A stretch of DNA of 64,000 nucleotides from Histidinibacterium lentulum (GCF_003789055.1 NZ_ML119083.1:62001-126000); one strand, 5' to 3'; positions 1-8,907 are shown, counted from the stretch's first letter. The notes: a model not told the origin generated them from the letters alone. Numbers and translations: made by a program.

Positions 1-696
1 CAGCGGCCGCAGGAAACCGGCCTCGGCGAATGTCATCTCCTGGCGCAGGGCGGCATCGAACTGGTCGGCCGGAACCACTCGCGCGGCGATGTGGGAGGCC
101 CAGTTGCCAAGCGGCCAGAACTCGTTGTTGCCCGTGACGATCGGCGTCTCGCCGTTCTCGGCGAGGGTGGTGATGACGGCCTTGAACTCCTCCCAGGTCT
201 CGGGCGGGGTGAGGCCGTACTCCTCGAAGATGTCGACGTTGTACCAGATCGTGTTGGTCACATCGAGCGAGAGCGGCACCATGTGGATGGCCCCGTTCAC
301 GGTGGTGCCCGCCCCGTCGGTGAAGGCGCTCTCGATGAACCGGTCGGACCAGCCCGCGCCCATCTCGGCGCTGATGTCGGCCGCGAAGCCCGCCTCCACG
401 TCGCGCGACAGGGGAAAGCCCGCCCACTGGAAGTAGATGTCGGGGACCTCGTTGCTCTGCAGCTGCGTGATCAGGCCGGTGTCCTGGTAGATGTCGTCGT
501 CGAACACGATCTGGTTGATCGTGATGCCGGGGTTCGCGGCCTCGAAATTGGCGATGATCTCGTCGAGGGCCGCGCGGTTGCTGCCGCCGGTCATCGCATG
601 GGTGAAGCGCACCTCGGTCTGCGCGGCCGCGATCGTGGCGAACCCGGCTGTCGCAAGGACTGCCAGGACGCTCGTTGTCGTCATGTGGAGTCGCAT
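1..696 (-). CDS. Sugar ABC transporter substrate-binding protein (partial, C-terminus off window)
   Basis: Periplasmic binding protein of an importer of the carbohydrate CUT1 type. The visible 232 residues start with a signal peptide ending near AIAAAQ-like cleavage (TIAAAQT) and continue with family-1 binding-protein text such as EIIANFEAANPGI and DIYFQWAG. The start at 696 follows an AGGGAGA ribosome site; a second ATG at 684 is possible. The C-terminus lies beyond base 1, so permease genes are expected further left. It is divergent from the GntR/SIS/ATPase genes, and the UgpC-like ATPase at 2354 probably energises it. Substrate not determinable. Confidence 0.85.
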   Translation of the reverse strand, partial: MRLHMTTTSVLAVLATAGFATIAAAQTEVRFTHAMTGGSNRAALDEIIANFEAANPGITINQIVFDDDIYQDTGLITQLQSNEVPDIYFQWAGFPLSRDVEAGFAADISAEMGAGWSDRFIESAFTDGAGTTVNGAIHMVPLSLDVTNTIWYNVDIFEEYGLTPPETWEEFKAVITTLAENGETPIVTGNNEFWPLGNWASHIAARVVPADQFDAALRQEMTFAEAGFLRPL

Positions 697-805
697 GTGG
701 GGTCTCCCTGTTGGTGTTCCGTCACTGGCGTGTAATTGGTCTGGTCTTTTTGGCCTGTGCGGGTCATATTGACAGGGAAGGCTTGCTCATGACAAGCGCT
801 AAACA

Positions 806-816
806 TACCACTGGTA
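806..816. promoter_or_regulatory. Palindrome, possible GntR operator
   Basis: TACCA-C-TGGTA is a perfect 5-bp inverted repeat in the space between the divergent binding-protein gene (start 696) and the GntR gene (start 849). Position and symmetry fit an operator for the adjacent HutC-type regulator. Assignment is inference. Confidence 0.4.
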
Positions 817-848
817 CAATGGCCCCGACGAAAGGTGAGTCCCACGCA

Positions 849-1577
849 ATGCTGGATGTCGTCAGCAATCGGCTGATCGCGCGCCAAGGCCCCCTGAGGG
901 AGCGGCTGCGGCTGGCGATCACCTCGGCCATCGAGGATGGCACGCTGCCGGCGAACGAGCCGCTGCCGTCGGAGCGGGATCTGGCCACGCGGCTGGGCGT
1001 CTCCCGTTCCACCGTGCGGGCCTGCATAAAGGACCTGGCGGAAAGCGGCCTCGTGCGGACGCGCCACGGGGCCGGGACCATGGTGACCGGCCCGATCCCG
1101 AAGGCGCTGACCCGGTTGTCGGGCTTCACCGAGGATGCCCGGGCGCGGGGACTCGTTCCTTCGACCGATGTGCTCGAGCGGCGGATCGGGCCGATCCAGC
1201 CTGACCTCGCGATGCGGTGCGGTCTGCCGCTGGGCACGGCCATGCTGTCGCTGGTCCGGCTGCGGCGCGCGGACGGGGAACCGCTTTCGTTCGAGAAGGT
1301 GGTTGTGCCCGTCGATGTGGTCGGCAGGGACTACGACGGAAGGGGATCGCTCTATGAACGGCTGGAGGCGGTGGGGGCGCGCCCGCGGCGCATCCTTCAG
1401 ACGCTGGAAGCCGTCGCCGCGGAGCGCGAGATCGCGAGGCATCTGGGAATCGCCACGGGCTCGCCGGTTCTGCACATCTCCCAGGTCGGATACGACTCAA
1501 GGGGCCGCGCGGTCGAGGAATCCACCGGCTGGTACCGGGGCGACCGCTATCGCTATGTGGGCGAGGTCGCGGGATGA
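849..1577 (+). CDS. GntR family transcriptional regulator, HutC/UTRA type
   Basis: DNA-binding repressor that senses a small effector, probably a sugar derivative. Residues about 15-85 form the winged helix (LPSERDLATRLGVSRSTVRA), and residues about 100-240 form the UTRA effector domain (typical LxLxRLRRADGEPLSFEKV and a final VEESTGWYRGDRY). I chose the ATG at 849 (AAGGTGAG nine bases upstream) because it gives the usual short lead before the helix and leaves the palindrome at 806-816 in the promoter. An in-frame ATG at 789 also has a good ribosome site. The stop overlaps the next start (ATGA), so it is probably co-transcribed with the SIS and ATPase genes. Confidence 0.88.
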   Translation: MLDVVSNRLIARQGPLRERLRLAITSAIEDGTLPANEPLPSERDLATRLGVSRSTVRACIKDLAESGLVRTRHGAGTMVTGPIPKALTRLSGFTEDARARGLVPSTDVLERRIGPIQPDLAMRCGLPLGTAMLSLVRLRRADGEPLSFEKVVVPVDVVGRDYDGRGSLYERLEAVGARPRRILQTLEAVAAEREIARHLGIATGSPVLHISQVGYDSRGRAVEESTGWYRGDRYRYVGEVAG

Positions 1578-2332
1578 CCGGCCGCAGCGGCGGCCTGAGG
1601 GGATCCTACCGGGACATGCTGGTTGCGCTGATGGACCGGGTTCTGGAAAGCCAGGCTCCGGCGCTGGACGCGGCCCGCGACGCGGTGGCCGACGCGCTGA
1701 TGGCGGACCGGCTGGTGCATGTTGCGGGCAGCGGGCATTCGCATCTTCTGGCCGAGGAAGTGTTCTACCGCGCGGGCGGACTCGCCGCGGCACAGGCCAT
1801 CCTCGACGAGGACCTGATGCTGCATCGGGGCGCGGAACGTTCCACCCGCATCGAACGCGAGGAGGGACGCGCCGAAGGGCTGGCCGACCGGTTCGGAATC
1901 TCCACGGGGGACGTGGTCATCGTGGCCTCCAACTCGGGCCGGAACGCCTTTCCGGTGGAGATGGCGCTGGTGGCCCGGAACCGGGGCGCGCGGGTGATCG
2001 CGCTGACCTCGTTGGCACATTCCCGGCGCTTCCCGTCGCGTCACGCTTCGGGACACCGATTGTTCGAGGTGGCAGACATCGTCATCGACAATTGCGGCGT
2101 GCCCGGCGACGCGGGACTCGCGGTCCCCGGCGTTGCCTCGCCCATGGGACCGACGTCGACCATAGTCGGGGTATTCATCCTCAACGCCCTGATGGCGGAG
2201 GGCGCGGAGACGGTCGCGGCAAGGGGCGGGCGGGTGGACGTCTACCGCAGCGCCAACAGCGATCCGTCGGCCGGGGGCGAGGCGGCCGAAAAGATGATCG
2301 AGCGCTGGCGCGCGCGGATCGCGGGCCTCTGA
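1574..2332 (+). CDS. SIS domain sugar-phosphate binding/isomerase protein (UPF0309-like)
   Basis: Cytoplasmic protein with one SIS fold, which binds phosphosugars in isomerases and in regulators. The phosphosugar loops are visible as GSGHSHLLAEE (about residue 52) and ASNSGRNAFP (about residue 118). The length of 252 residues matches the UPF0309 group, whose exact reaction is not established. It overlaps the GntR gene by four bases and is followed by an ABC ATPase, so it probably handles the phosphorylated form of the imported sugar. Confidence 0.8.
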   Translation: MTGRSGGLRGSYRDMLVALMDRVLESQAPALDAARDAVADALMADRLVHVAGSGHSHLLAEEVFYRAGGLAAAQAILDEDLMLHRGAERSTRIEREEGRAEGLADRFGISTGDVVIVASNSGRNAFPVEMALVARNRGARVIALTSLAHSRRFPSRHASGHRLFEVADIVIDNCGVPGDAGLAVPGVASPMGPTSTIVGVFILNALMAEGAETVAARGGRVDVYRSANSDPSAGGEAAEKMIERWRARIAGL

Positions 2333-2353
2333 GCCGGTGGAGGATCGCGCGTC

Positions 2354-3385
2354 ATGTCAGGGCTGATCCTGAGCAACGTCGCCAAGCGGTTCGACCGGGT
2401 GGAGGTCCTGCACGACATCAGCCTCGAGATCGCGGAAGGCGAGTTCGTCGTCTTCGTGGGGCCGTCCGGCTGCGGCAAGTCCACGCTCCTGCGGATGATC
2501 GCGGGGCTGGAGAGCGTCAGCGCGGGTGAGATGACCTTTGGCGGGCGGCGGCTGAACGAGGTGCCCCCGGCGAAAAGGGGCGTGGCGATGGTCTTTCAGA
2601 CCTATGCGCTCTACCCGCACATGACGGTGCGCGGAAACCTCGCCTACGGGCTGAAGATCGCGCGGCTGCCGAAGGCGGAGATCGACCGCAAGATCGGCGA
2701 GGCGGCGCGGATGTTGCAGATCGAGGAGCTGCTGGACCGGCGCCCGGCGCAGCTCTCGGGCGGGCAGCGCCAGCGTGTCGCCATCGGGCGCGCAGTGGTG
2801 CGGGACCCGCGCCTGTTCCTCTTCGACGAGCCGCTCTCGAACCTCGACGCCGCGCTCCGGATGGCGACCCGGGTGGAGATCGCCCGGCTGAAGGAGGCGA
2901 TGCCGCGGACGACCATGCTCTACGTCACCCACGACCAGGTGGAAGCCATGACCATGGCCGACCGGATCGTGGTGATGAACGGGGGCCGGGTGGAACAGGC
3001 GGGCGCGCCGATGGACCTCTACCGGGGGCCCGCCAACCGCTTCGTGGCGGGGTTCCTCGGGTCTCCGGGGATGAATTTCGTCGATCCGACCCGGTTGCCT
3101 GACCTCGCAGGGCAACTCGGCGTGCCAGAGGGCGGCAGCCTCGGCATAAGGCCCGAGGCGCTGAGACTGGCGCCCGGTGAGGCCGGGCTGGCCGGACGGG
3201 TGATCCTGTGCGAGAGGCTGGGGGATGCGGCGATCCTGCATCTTTCGCTCGACGGGGGTCTCGAGCTCGTGGCGAAGGTGGAGGGAACGGCGGAGCTTGG
3301 CCGGGGGGATACGGCGCGGCTGACCGTCTCGCCCGAGGCCGTGCATGTCTTCGACTCGCAAGGGCTCGCCGTCTCGCGACCCTAA
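2354..3385 (+). CDS. ABC transporter ATP-binding protein, UgpC/MalK type
   Basis: ATPase of a carbohydrate importer (CUT1). Walker A GPSGCGKST is near residue 37, the signature LSGGQRQRVAIGRA near 134, Walker B LFLFDEPLSNLD near 155 and the switch His in VTHDQVEAM near 193. The C-terminal about 110 residues form the TOBE/MOP regulatory domain typical of MalK-like subunits. No permease gene accompanies it here; the permeases are expected beyond the left edge with the binding protein that starts at 696. Its stop overlaps the stop of the convergent flavoprotein gene by four bases. Confidence 0.92.
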   Translation: MSGLILSNVAKRFDRVEVLHDISLEIAEGEFVVFVGPSGCGKSTLLRMIAGLESVSAGEMTFGGRRLNEVPPAKRGVAMVFQTYALYPHMTVRGNLAYGLKIARLPKAEIDRKIGEAARMLQIEELLDRRPAQLSGGQRQRVAIGRAVVRDPRLFLFDEPLSNLDAALRMATRVEIARLKEAMPRTTMLYVTHDQVEAMTMADRIVVMNGGRVEQAGAPMDLYRGPANRFVAGFLGSPGMNFVDPTRLPDLAGQLGVPEGGSLGIRPEALRLAPGEAGLAGRVILCERLGDAAILHLSLDGGLELVAKVEGTAELGRGDTARLTVSPEAVHVFDSQGLAVSRP

Positions 3386-4674
3386 TCCTCGCCGGAGATG
3401 AGGTCTTCGCCGAAAGTCGGATGGACCCCCGTCGCGGCGACGCGCCCACCTGCCACGAGAGCCGCGAAGGGCGCGATCATCTCGGCGGCGGCGTCCGACA
3501 TGAGCGCGACGCCGCAGATGTCCGTCCCGCCGGGCGCGATCTTCTTGAGGGTGCGGGTGCTCCAGTGTTGCTCGGGCGCGAGGGCGGTCTGCGCAAGATC
3601 CTGGCCGCCGGCCGCCCGACCCCGGTCGGGATCGCCCACCTGGGCCACGGGCGGCATGACGAAGGCCGCCGTGGCCACGAAGGCGAGATCGATCGGGGCC
3701 GGAGGATCGGCGGCGAAGAGCTGTTGCGCCAGCGTCTCGCCGTCCCGCGTGGCGACCGGGGTCAGCGGCAGCCGGTCCGCGGCGTCGCCGATGGCATGAA
3801 CGCCCGGCAGGGCGGTGCGGAACGTCTCATCCACGACAACGGCGCCGCTCTTCGCCGTCTCGAGTTTGGACGAGATCGGGCCGAGGCGATCCACGTTCGG
3901 GCTGCGCCCCGTGGCGTTGACGATGCACTCGGCAGCGATGCTCCCTCCATCGTCGAAGTGCACGCGGCGAGCCCCGTTCTCGTCGGTGATGCGGGCAGGC
4001 GTCGCGCCCAGATGGACGGTGAGGCCCCTCTCCCTCAGGATGTCGAGCGCCGCGCCGGCGAGATCGGGGTCGAAGCCGTCGAGGATGCGGTCCGACGGAT
4101 CGACGAGCGACACCTCAACCCCGAGAGCGGCGAGGATGCCCGCGAGTTCGCAGCCGATATAGCCCGCCCCGAGGAAGACCGCGCTGGAGGGAAGGGTCGT
4201 CCAGCACAGGAGGTCGTCGCTGGTCAGCGCAAGTTCCGCCCCCGGGATGTCGAGCGCGGTCGGCCGCGCGCCGCAGGCGAGAATCACGCGATCGCTGCGC
4301 AACCGCTCGCCGGAAACCTCCACCGAGCCATCGCGGTGAACCGTGGCCGCCGCGCTGAGGCGCAGGACGCCTCGGCGCGCGAGGTCTTCCTCGTAACTCG
4401 CGTGAATGGCTCGGAGCTTGGTCCCGATGGCGGCTTGCAATGGGCCGAAGTCAGGCGGGGGCGGGCTCGCGCCGGGCAGGAGACCGCGCCGGACATGGCG
4501 CCAGGCTGCATCCCAGAGTAGCTTCTTCGGCACGCAGCCGCGATTGACGCAGGTGCCGCCGATAGGTCCGGGTTCGATCAGGGCGACGGAGGCCCCCAGA
4601 TCGGCCGCTGTGCGGGCGAAGGACAGGCCTGCGGACCCGCCGCCGACCACGATCGCATCGAAGCTCTGCTCCAT
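3382..4674 (-). CDS. Class I pyridine nucleotide-disulfide oxidoreductase (glutathione-reductase-like)
   Basis: FAD flavoprotein that moves electrons between NAD(P)H and a disulfide. The N-terminal FAD motif is VGGGSAGLSFARTA, the redox pair lies in GGTCVNRGCVPKK, the second dinucleotide fold is FLGAGYIGCELAG and the catalytic C-terminal His is in HPTFGED. The second fold ends in an acidic residue (VSLVD), which by family rules favours NADH over NADPH. At 430 residues it is slightly short for glutathione reductase (about 450). ATG 4674 follows GGCGGGGGGCGAG; a GTG at 4707 is in frame. Being last in the PreT-Fpg-PreA run it may serve that pathway, but the substrate is unknown. Confidence 0.82.
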   Translation of the reverse strand: MEQSFDAIVVGGGSAGLSFARTAADLGASVALIEPGPIGGTCVNRGCVPKKLLWDAAWRHVRRGLLPGASPPPPDFGPLQAAIGTKLRAIHASYEEDLARRGVLRLSAAATVHRDGSVEVSGERLRSDRVILACGARPTALDIPGAELALTSDDLLCWTTLPSSAVFLGAGYIGCELAGILAALGVEVSLVDPSDRILDGFDPDLAGAALDILRERGLTVHLGATPARITDENGARRVHFDDGGSIAAECIVNATGRSPNVDRLGPISSKLETAKSGAVVVDETFRTALPGVHAIGDAADRLPLTPVATRDGETLAQQLFAADPPAPIDLAFVATAAFVMPPVAQVGDPDRGRAAGGQDLAQTALAPEQHWSTRTLKKIAPGGTDICGVALMSDAAAEMIAPFAALVAGGRVAATGVHPTFGEDLISGED

Positions 4675-4737
4675 CTCGCCCCCCGCCTTGCGTTCCGGTC
4701 GGAACACCTGCCGGCAGGGGGCGGTTCCGGCCCCTGC

Positions 4738-6042
4738 CTATTCGGCGGCCCGCGCCATGGGGTTGTTGGGATGCGTCGTCCAGTTCGCGTAGTCCGCCAC
4801 CACTGTCTTGCCGGTGCGCGGATCGACGGTGCCCGGAGCGAGCTCTTCCATGGTGATGCAGTTCTCGACCGGGCAGACGTCCACGCAGAGATTGCAGGCG
4901 ACGCATTCGGCGTCGATCACCTCGAACACGCGGCCCGGCTTCATCGCGATGGCCTGGTGGCTGGTGTCCTCGCAGGCGGCATAGCAACGGCCGCACTTGA
5001 TGCAGGCATCCTGGTCGATGCGCGCCTTGGTGACATAGTTGAGGTTGAGATACTGCCAGTCTGTCACGTTGGGCACGGCCCGGCCGATGAAATCGGATGT
5101 GCGGGCATAGCCCTTCTCGTCCATCCACTGCGAGAGACCGCGCTTCATCTCCTCGACGATGCGGAAGCCGTAGGTCATCGCGGCGGTACAGACCTGCACG
5201 TTGCCGGCGCCGAGCGACATGAACTCCGCTGCATCGCGCCATGTGGTGACCCCGCCGATACCGCTGATCGGCAGGCCGCGGGTCTCCGGATCGCGGGCGA
5301 TCTCGGCCACCATGTTCATCGCGATGGGCTTGACCGCCGGTCCGCAATAGCCGCCGTGGCTGCCCTTGCCGTCGATGGAGGGCTCGGGGCTCATGGTGTC
5401 GAGGTTGACGGAGGTGATCGAGGAGACGGTGTTGATCAGGCTCACCGCATCCGCGCCGCCGTTATGGGCGGCCCGCGCGGGATAGCGGATGTCGGTGATG
5501 TTCGGCGTCAGCTTCACGATCACGGGCTTGTCGTAGTAGGTCTTGCACCAGCGGGTGACCATCTCGATGTATTCGGGCACCTGACCCACCGCCGAGCCCA
5601 TGCCGCGCTCGCTCATCCCGTGGGGACAGCCGAAATTGAGCTCGATCCCGTCGGCGCCGGTTTCCTTGACTCGGGCGAGGATGTTTTTCCAGCTTTCCTC
5701 CTCGCAGGGGACCATGATCGAGACGATCATCGCGCGGTCGGGGTAGTCCGCCTTTACCCGCGCGATCTCCTCCAGGTTCGTCTCGAGCGGGCGATCCGTG
5801 ATCAGCTCGATGTTGTTGAGGCCGAGGACCCGGCGGTCGGCGCCGTAGACCACGCCGTAGCGGGGGCCGTTGACGTTGACGATGGGCGGGCCGGCCTCGC
5901 CCAGCGTCTTCCACACGACACCGCCCCAGCCGGCCTCGAAGGCGCGGCGGACGTTGTATTCCTTGTCCGTGGGCGGCGCCGAGGCCAGCCAGAAGGGGTT
6001 CGGGCTGGTGATGCCCACGAAATCGGTCGTCAGGTCGGCCAT
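4738..6042 (-). CDS. preA: NAD-dependent dihydropyrimidine dehydrogenase subunit PreA
   Basis: FMN subunit that reduces uracil and thymine to the 5,6-dihydro forms, the first step of the reductive pyrimidine pathway. The TIM-barrel domain carries the catalytic Cys in NFGCPHGMSERGMGSAVG. Two [4Fe-4S] motifs sit at the C-terminus (CIKCGRCYAAC and CVACNLCVDVC), as expected for passing electrons from PreT. The ATG at 6042 has a GGAGG site and gives 434 residues, usual for the family. It is separated from its partner preT by a DNA glycosylase gene. Confidence 0.95.
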   Translation of the reverse strand: MADLTTDFVGITSPNPFWLASAPPTDKEYNVRRAFEAGWGGVVWKTLGEAGPPIVNVNGPRYGVVYGADRRVLGLNNIELITDRPLETNLEEIARVKADYPDRAMIVSIMVPCEEESWKNILARVKETGADGIELNFGCPHGMSERGMGSAVGQVPEYIEMVTRWCKTYYDKPVIVKLTPNITDIRYPARAAHNGGADAVSLINTVSSITSVNLDTMSPEPSIDGKGSHGGYCGPAVKPIAMNMVAEIARDPETRGLPISGIGGVTTWRDAAEFMSLGAGNVQVCTAAMTYGFRIVEEMKRGLSQWMDEKGYARTSDFIGRAVPNVTDWQYLNLNYVTKARIDQDACIKCGRCYAACEDTSHQAIAMKPGRVFEVIDAECVACNLCVDVCPVENCITMEELAPGTVDPRTGKTVVADYANWTTHPNNPMARAAE

Positions 6043-6059
6043 GATCGGACCTCCGTTGC

Positions 6060-6836
6060 TCAGCTCTGATGTTCGGAACAGTAGAAGGCGGTGCGGCCGC
6101 CCACCGTGGCCTTGCGGATCGTCCCGTCGCAGAGGCCGCAGGCGGCGCCAGCCTCGCGGCGGTGCCTGAGCCAGTCCTTCGGGACCGGCCCGCCGTCGTT
6201 GGCGGCGAGCAGGGTGTCGAGCACGTCGCACAAGGCGGAATGCACCTTCTTCAGCGTCGCGGCGTCGAGGTCGCTGCCTTTCGCCTTGGGAGAAATCCCC
6301 ACCTGATAGAGGGTCTCGTCGGAATAGAGATTGCCGATCCCTGCGATCTTCTTCTGGTCCATCAGCGCCGCCTTGATCGCGCCGCGGCTCTTGCCGAGCA
6401 TGTCGACGAAGGCGTTCTCCCCCATCTCCATGGCGTCGGGTCCGACCCCCGTATCGTCGAGGTAGGTGGCGGGATCGTCGATCACCTTCATCCATCCCAG
6501 CTTGCGCCGGTTGTGAAAGACCAGCCTCCGGTCGCCTTCGAAGCAGATGACGAAATGGCCCCAGTTCGGTGGCTCGAACGACCCGTCCACGCAGTCGAGC
6601 CACCCCGTCATGCCGAGGTGCACGGAGATCCAGGGGCCCGTCGCGCTCCCGGCGAAGATGAGTTTGCCGTGGCGGCGGGCCTCGGTGAATTGCCGTCCTT
6701 CGAGGCGCTTGCGCTCCGAGGGCGTCGGCAGGTCGAGATGCGTGACGTTGCCCTCGGAAAAGCCCGTGATCGTGCGGTTGAGCGCGCCGTCCTCGACGCG
6801 TCTGCGGTTGGCTTCGCACTCGGGCAGTTCGGGCAT
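6060..6836 (-). CDS. Fpg/Nei family DNA glycosylase
   Basis: Base-excision repair enzyme that removes oxidised bases and nicks the DNA. It has the N-terminal catalytic MPELPE, the conserved Lys in RRHGKLIF, the H2TH region (KKIAGIGNLYSDETL) and a C-terminal zinc finger with its GGRTAFYC Arg. The finger reads CGLC...CSEH, so the fourth ligand would be His instead of the usual Cys. The gene starts four bases after preT ends and precedes preA by 17 bases, so it is embedded in the pyrimidine operon. Fpg versus Nei specificity cannot be set from sequence alone. Confidence 0.88.
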   Translation of the reverse strand: MPELPECEANRRRVEDGALNRTITGFSEGNVTHLDLPTPSERKRLEGRQFTEARRHGKLIFAGSATGPWISVHLGMTGWLDCVDGSFEPPNWGHFVICFEGDRRLVFHNRRKLGWMKVIDDPATYLDDTGVGPDAMEMGENAFVDMLGKSRGAIKAALMDQKKIAGIGNLYSDETLYQVGISPKAKGSDLDAATLKKVHSALCDVLDTLLAANDGGPVPKDWLRHRREAGAACGLCDGTIRKATVGGRTAFYCSEHQS

Positions 6837-6839
6837 CGC

Positions 6840-8165
6840 TCAGCCCATCAGCTGTGCGTGGATGTCTTCGGCGGCGTCGCGCCCCTCGGCCACGGCGACC
6901 ACCGTCAGGTCCTCTCCCGGCGTGCAATCGCCCCCGGCCCAGACTCCGGGCACGGATGTGCGGCCGGTGCCCGAGACGCGCAGCTTGCGCCCGTCCATCT
7001 CCAGCCCGTCCACGGGCGTCAGGGTCTGGCCGATGGCGCGGAACACCTGGTCGGCGGGCAGGCGCAGGCGTTCGCCGGTGCCTGTGAGGCCGTTTTCGGT
7101 CTCGGCAGTGTATTCCAGCTCGATCTCCGCCGCGGCGCCCGTGCCGTGGACGGCGACGGGCATGACATTGGCGAGGATGCGCACGCCCTTGGAGGCGGCG
7201 AGGTCCTGTTCGTAGCGTGACGCGCCCATCTTCTCGCGGCTGCGGCGGTAGGCGATGGTCACGGACTCCGCCCCCAGAAGCTTCGACTGCACGGCGGCAT
7301 CCACCGCCGTCATGCCGCCGCCGATCACCACGACATTGCGGCCCACGGGCAAAGTGGTCAGATCCACGGACTGACGCAGGTCGGCGATAAAGGCCACTGC
7401 GTCCTCCACCCCGTCCTTGTCGGCGCCCTCGGCCATCAGGGCATTCACGCCGCCGAGACCGACACCGAGGAACACCGCGTCGAACTCCGCGCGCAGGCTC
7501 TCCAGCGACAGTTCGCGGCCGAGCGCCGTGCCGGTCTCGAGGGTGATGCCGCCGATGCCGAGGAGCCAGGCCACCTCGCGTTCGGCATAGCCGCCGACGG
7601 TCTTGTAGGCGGCTATGCCGTATTCGTTGAGCCCGCCCGGTTTTTCCCGCGCCTCGTAGAGGGTCACGGAATGGCCGTGCATCGCCAGCCGGTGCGCGCA
7701 GGCAAGGCCCGCGGGCCCCGCGCCCACCACGGCGACCCGCTTACCGGTCTCGGGCGCGCGGTCGAAGGGATGGCCCTGCCGCGCCATCAGGCTGTCGGTC
7801 GCGTGGCGCTGGAGGCGGCCGATCTCCACCGGCTTGCCCTCGGCGGCCTCGCGCACGCAGGCCTCCTCGCAGAGCTGTTCGGTCGGGCAGACGCGGGCGC
7901 ACATGCCGCCGAGGATGTTCTGCTCGAAGATCGTCCGGGCCGCGGCCTCGGGCTGTCCGGTGCTGATCTGCCGGATGAAGAGCGGGATGTCGATCTCCGT
8001 GGGACAGGCCGTGATGCAGGGCGCATCGTGGCAGAAATAGCAGCGATCCGCGGCCACTGCGGCTTCGTGCGCGTCGTAGGGGCCGTGAAGATCGGCGAAG
8101 TTGCGCGCCACCTCCTCGGCCGAAAGACGTCCCGCGGCGATCCCGGGCGTGAACGGGCTGGTCAT
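6840..8165 (-). CDS. preT: NAD(P)-dependent dihydropyrimidine dehydrogenase subunit PreT
   Basis: Electron-input flavoprotein of dihydropyrimidine dehydrogenase. It takes electrons from NAD(P)H and passes them to PreA. The N-terminal iron-sulfur region has CYFCHDAPCITACPTEI and CARVCPTEQLCEEAC. The FAD fold GAGPAGLACAHRLA and the nucleotide fold IGGGMTAVDAAVQ follow, and the C-terminus has GVWAGGDC. The 441 residues fit the family. It is the first gene of the preT-fpg-preA run and has a RutR-like palindrome about 50 bases upstream. Confidence 0.94.
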   Translation of the reverse strand: MTSPFTPGIAAGRLSAEEVARNFADLHGPYDAHEAAVAADRCYFCHDAPCITACPTEIDIPLFIRQISTGQPEAAARTIFEQNILGGMCARVCPTEQLCEEACVREAAEGKPVEIGRLQRHATDSLMARQGHPFDRAPETGKRVAVVGAGPAGLACAHRLAMHGHSVTLYEAREKPGGLNEYGIAAYKTVGGYAEREVAWLLGIGGITLETGTALGRELSLESLRAEFDAVFLGVGLGGVNALMAEGADKDGVEDAVAFIADLRQSVDLTTLPVGRNVVVIGGGMTAVDAAVQSKLLGAESVTIAYRRSREKMGASRYEQDLAASKGVRILANVMPVAVHGTGAAAEIELEYTAETENGLTGTGERLRLPADQVFRAIGQTLTPVDGLEMDGRKLRVSGTGRTSVPGVWAGGDCTPGEDLTVVAVAEGRDAAEDIHAQLMG

Positions 8166-8215
8166 GGTTCCGGGCTCCCTGTCCTCGTTTCGAAAGAGCC
8201 TGACACGATCCGAAA

Positions 8216-8233
8216 TTTTATCAAACGGTAAAA
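8216..8233. promoter_or_regulatory. RutR-like operator upstream of preT
   Basis: TTTTATCAAACGGTAAAA is an imperfect inverted repeat (6 of 9 pairs) in the 91-base gap before preT. It resembles the palindrome at 14373-14388 and the E. coli RutR box TTGACCA-NN-TGGTCAA. It is probably the control site of the pyrimidine dehydrogenase genes; this is inference. Confidence 0.45.
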
Positions 8234-8256
8234 TTCAGGCAGTCTGTGAACGGCCC

Positions 8257-8907
8257 TCAGCCACAGTCCTCGCCGCCGATGCGGAGCACCCTGCCCCCGG
8301 CGGCCGCGGCATCCTCTGCGTCGTGGGTCACCATGAGGACCGGCAGGGACCGCGCCCGCGCACGGTCGAAGACGAGGCGGCGGATCTGGTTCCGGCGCTC
8401 GGCGTCGAGGCCGGAGAACGGCTCGTCGAGGAGGAGCGCACAGGGCTCCGACAGGAGCATCCGCATCAGGGCGACCCGCGCGCGCTGGCCGCCTGAGAGC
8501 GTGGCGGGGTCGCGTTCGGCGAAGCCTTCGAGCCCCACCTCGGCCAGCGCAGCCTCGATCCGGGCGCGCCGATCGCGGCGGCGTTCGGGACCGGGCGCGA
8601 GACCGAAGGCGAGGTTCTGGCCCACGGACATGTGGGGAAAGAGCAGGGCATCCTGGAATAGTAGGCCGATGCGGCGGCAGTGGGCCGGAAGACGGGTGAT
8701 GTCCTCGCCGTGCAGCAGAACGCTGCCGTCCACGTCGAAGGCGGGGGCGAGCGTGCCTGTCACGAAGGACAGCAGCGTCGACTTGCCCGATCCGGACGGA
8801 CCCATGACACTCAGAACCTCGCCGGGGGCGATTTCGCAATCCACCGACAGCAGCGTCGCGCCGGCGCGGCGTATGGTGACGGCTATCAGGTTCAGGGACC
8901 TATCCAT
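8257..8907 (-). CDS. ynjD: ABC transporter ATP-binding protein YnjD-like
   Basis: Small ATPase (216 residues) of the ThiQ/YnjD type. Walker A GPSGSGKST, signature LSGGQRARVALMRM, Walker B LLLDEPFSGLD and the switch His in VTHDAEDA are all present, with no extra C-terminal domain. I use the ATG at 8907, which overlaps the permease stop by eight bases. With the genes upstream it reproduces the E. coli ynjB-C-D order. The substrate of Ynj transporters is not established. Confidence 0.87.
   Translation of the reverse strand: MDRSLNLIAVTIRRAGATLLSVDCEIAPGEVLSVMGPSGSGKSTLLSFVTGTLAPAFDVDGSVLLHGEDITRLPAHCRRIGLLFQDALLFPHMSVGQNLAFGLAPGPERRRDRRARIEAALAEVGLEGFAERDPATLSGGQRARVALMRMLLSEPCALLLDEPFSGLDAERRNQIRRLVFDRARARSLPVLMVTHDAEDAAAAGGRVLRIGGEDCG

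Noticed and set aside
769-774. TTGACA as a -35 for the GntR gene
   Set aside because: No plausible -10 at 16-18 bases; could be chance.
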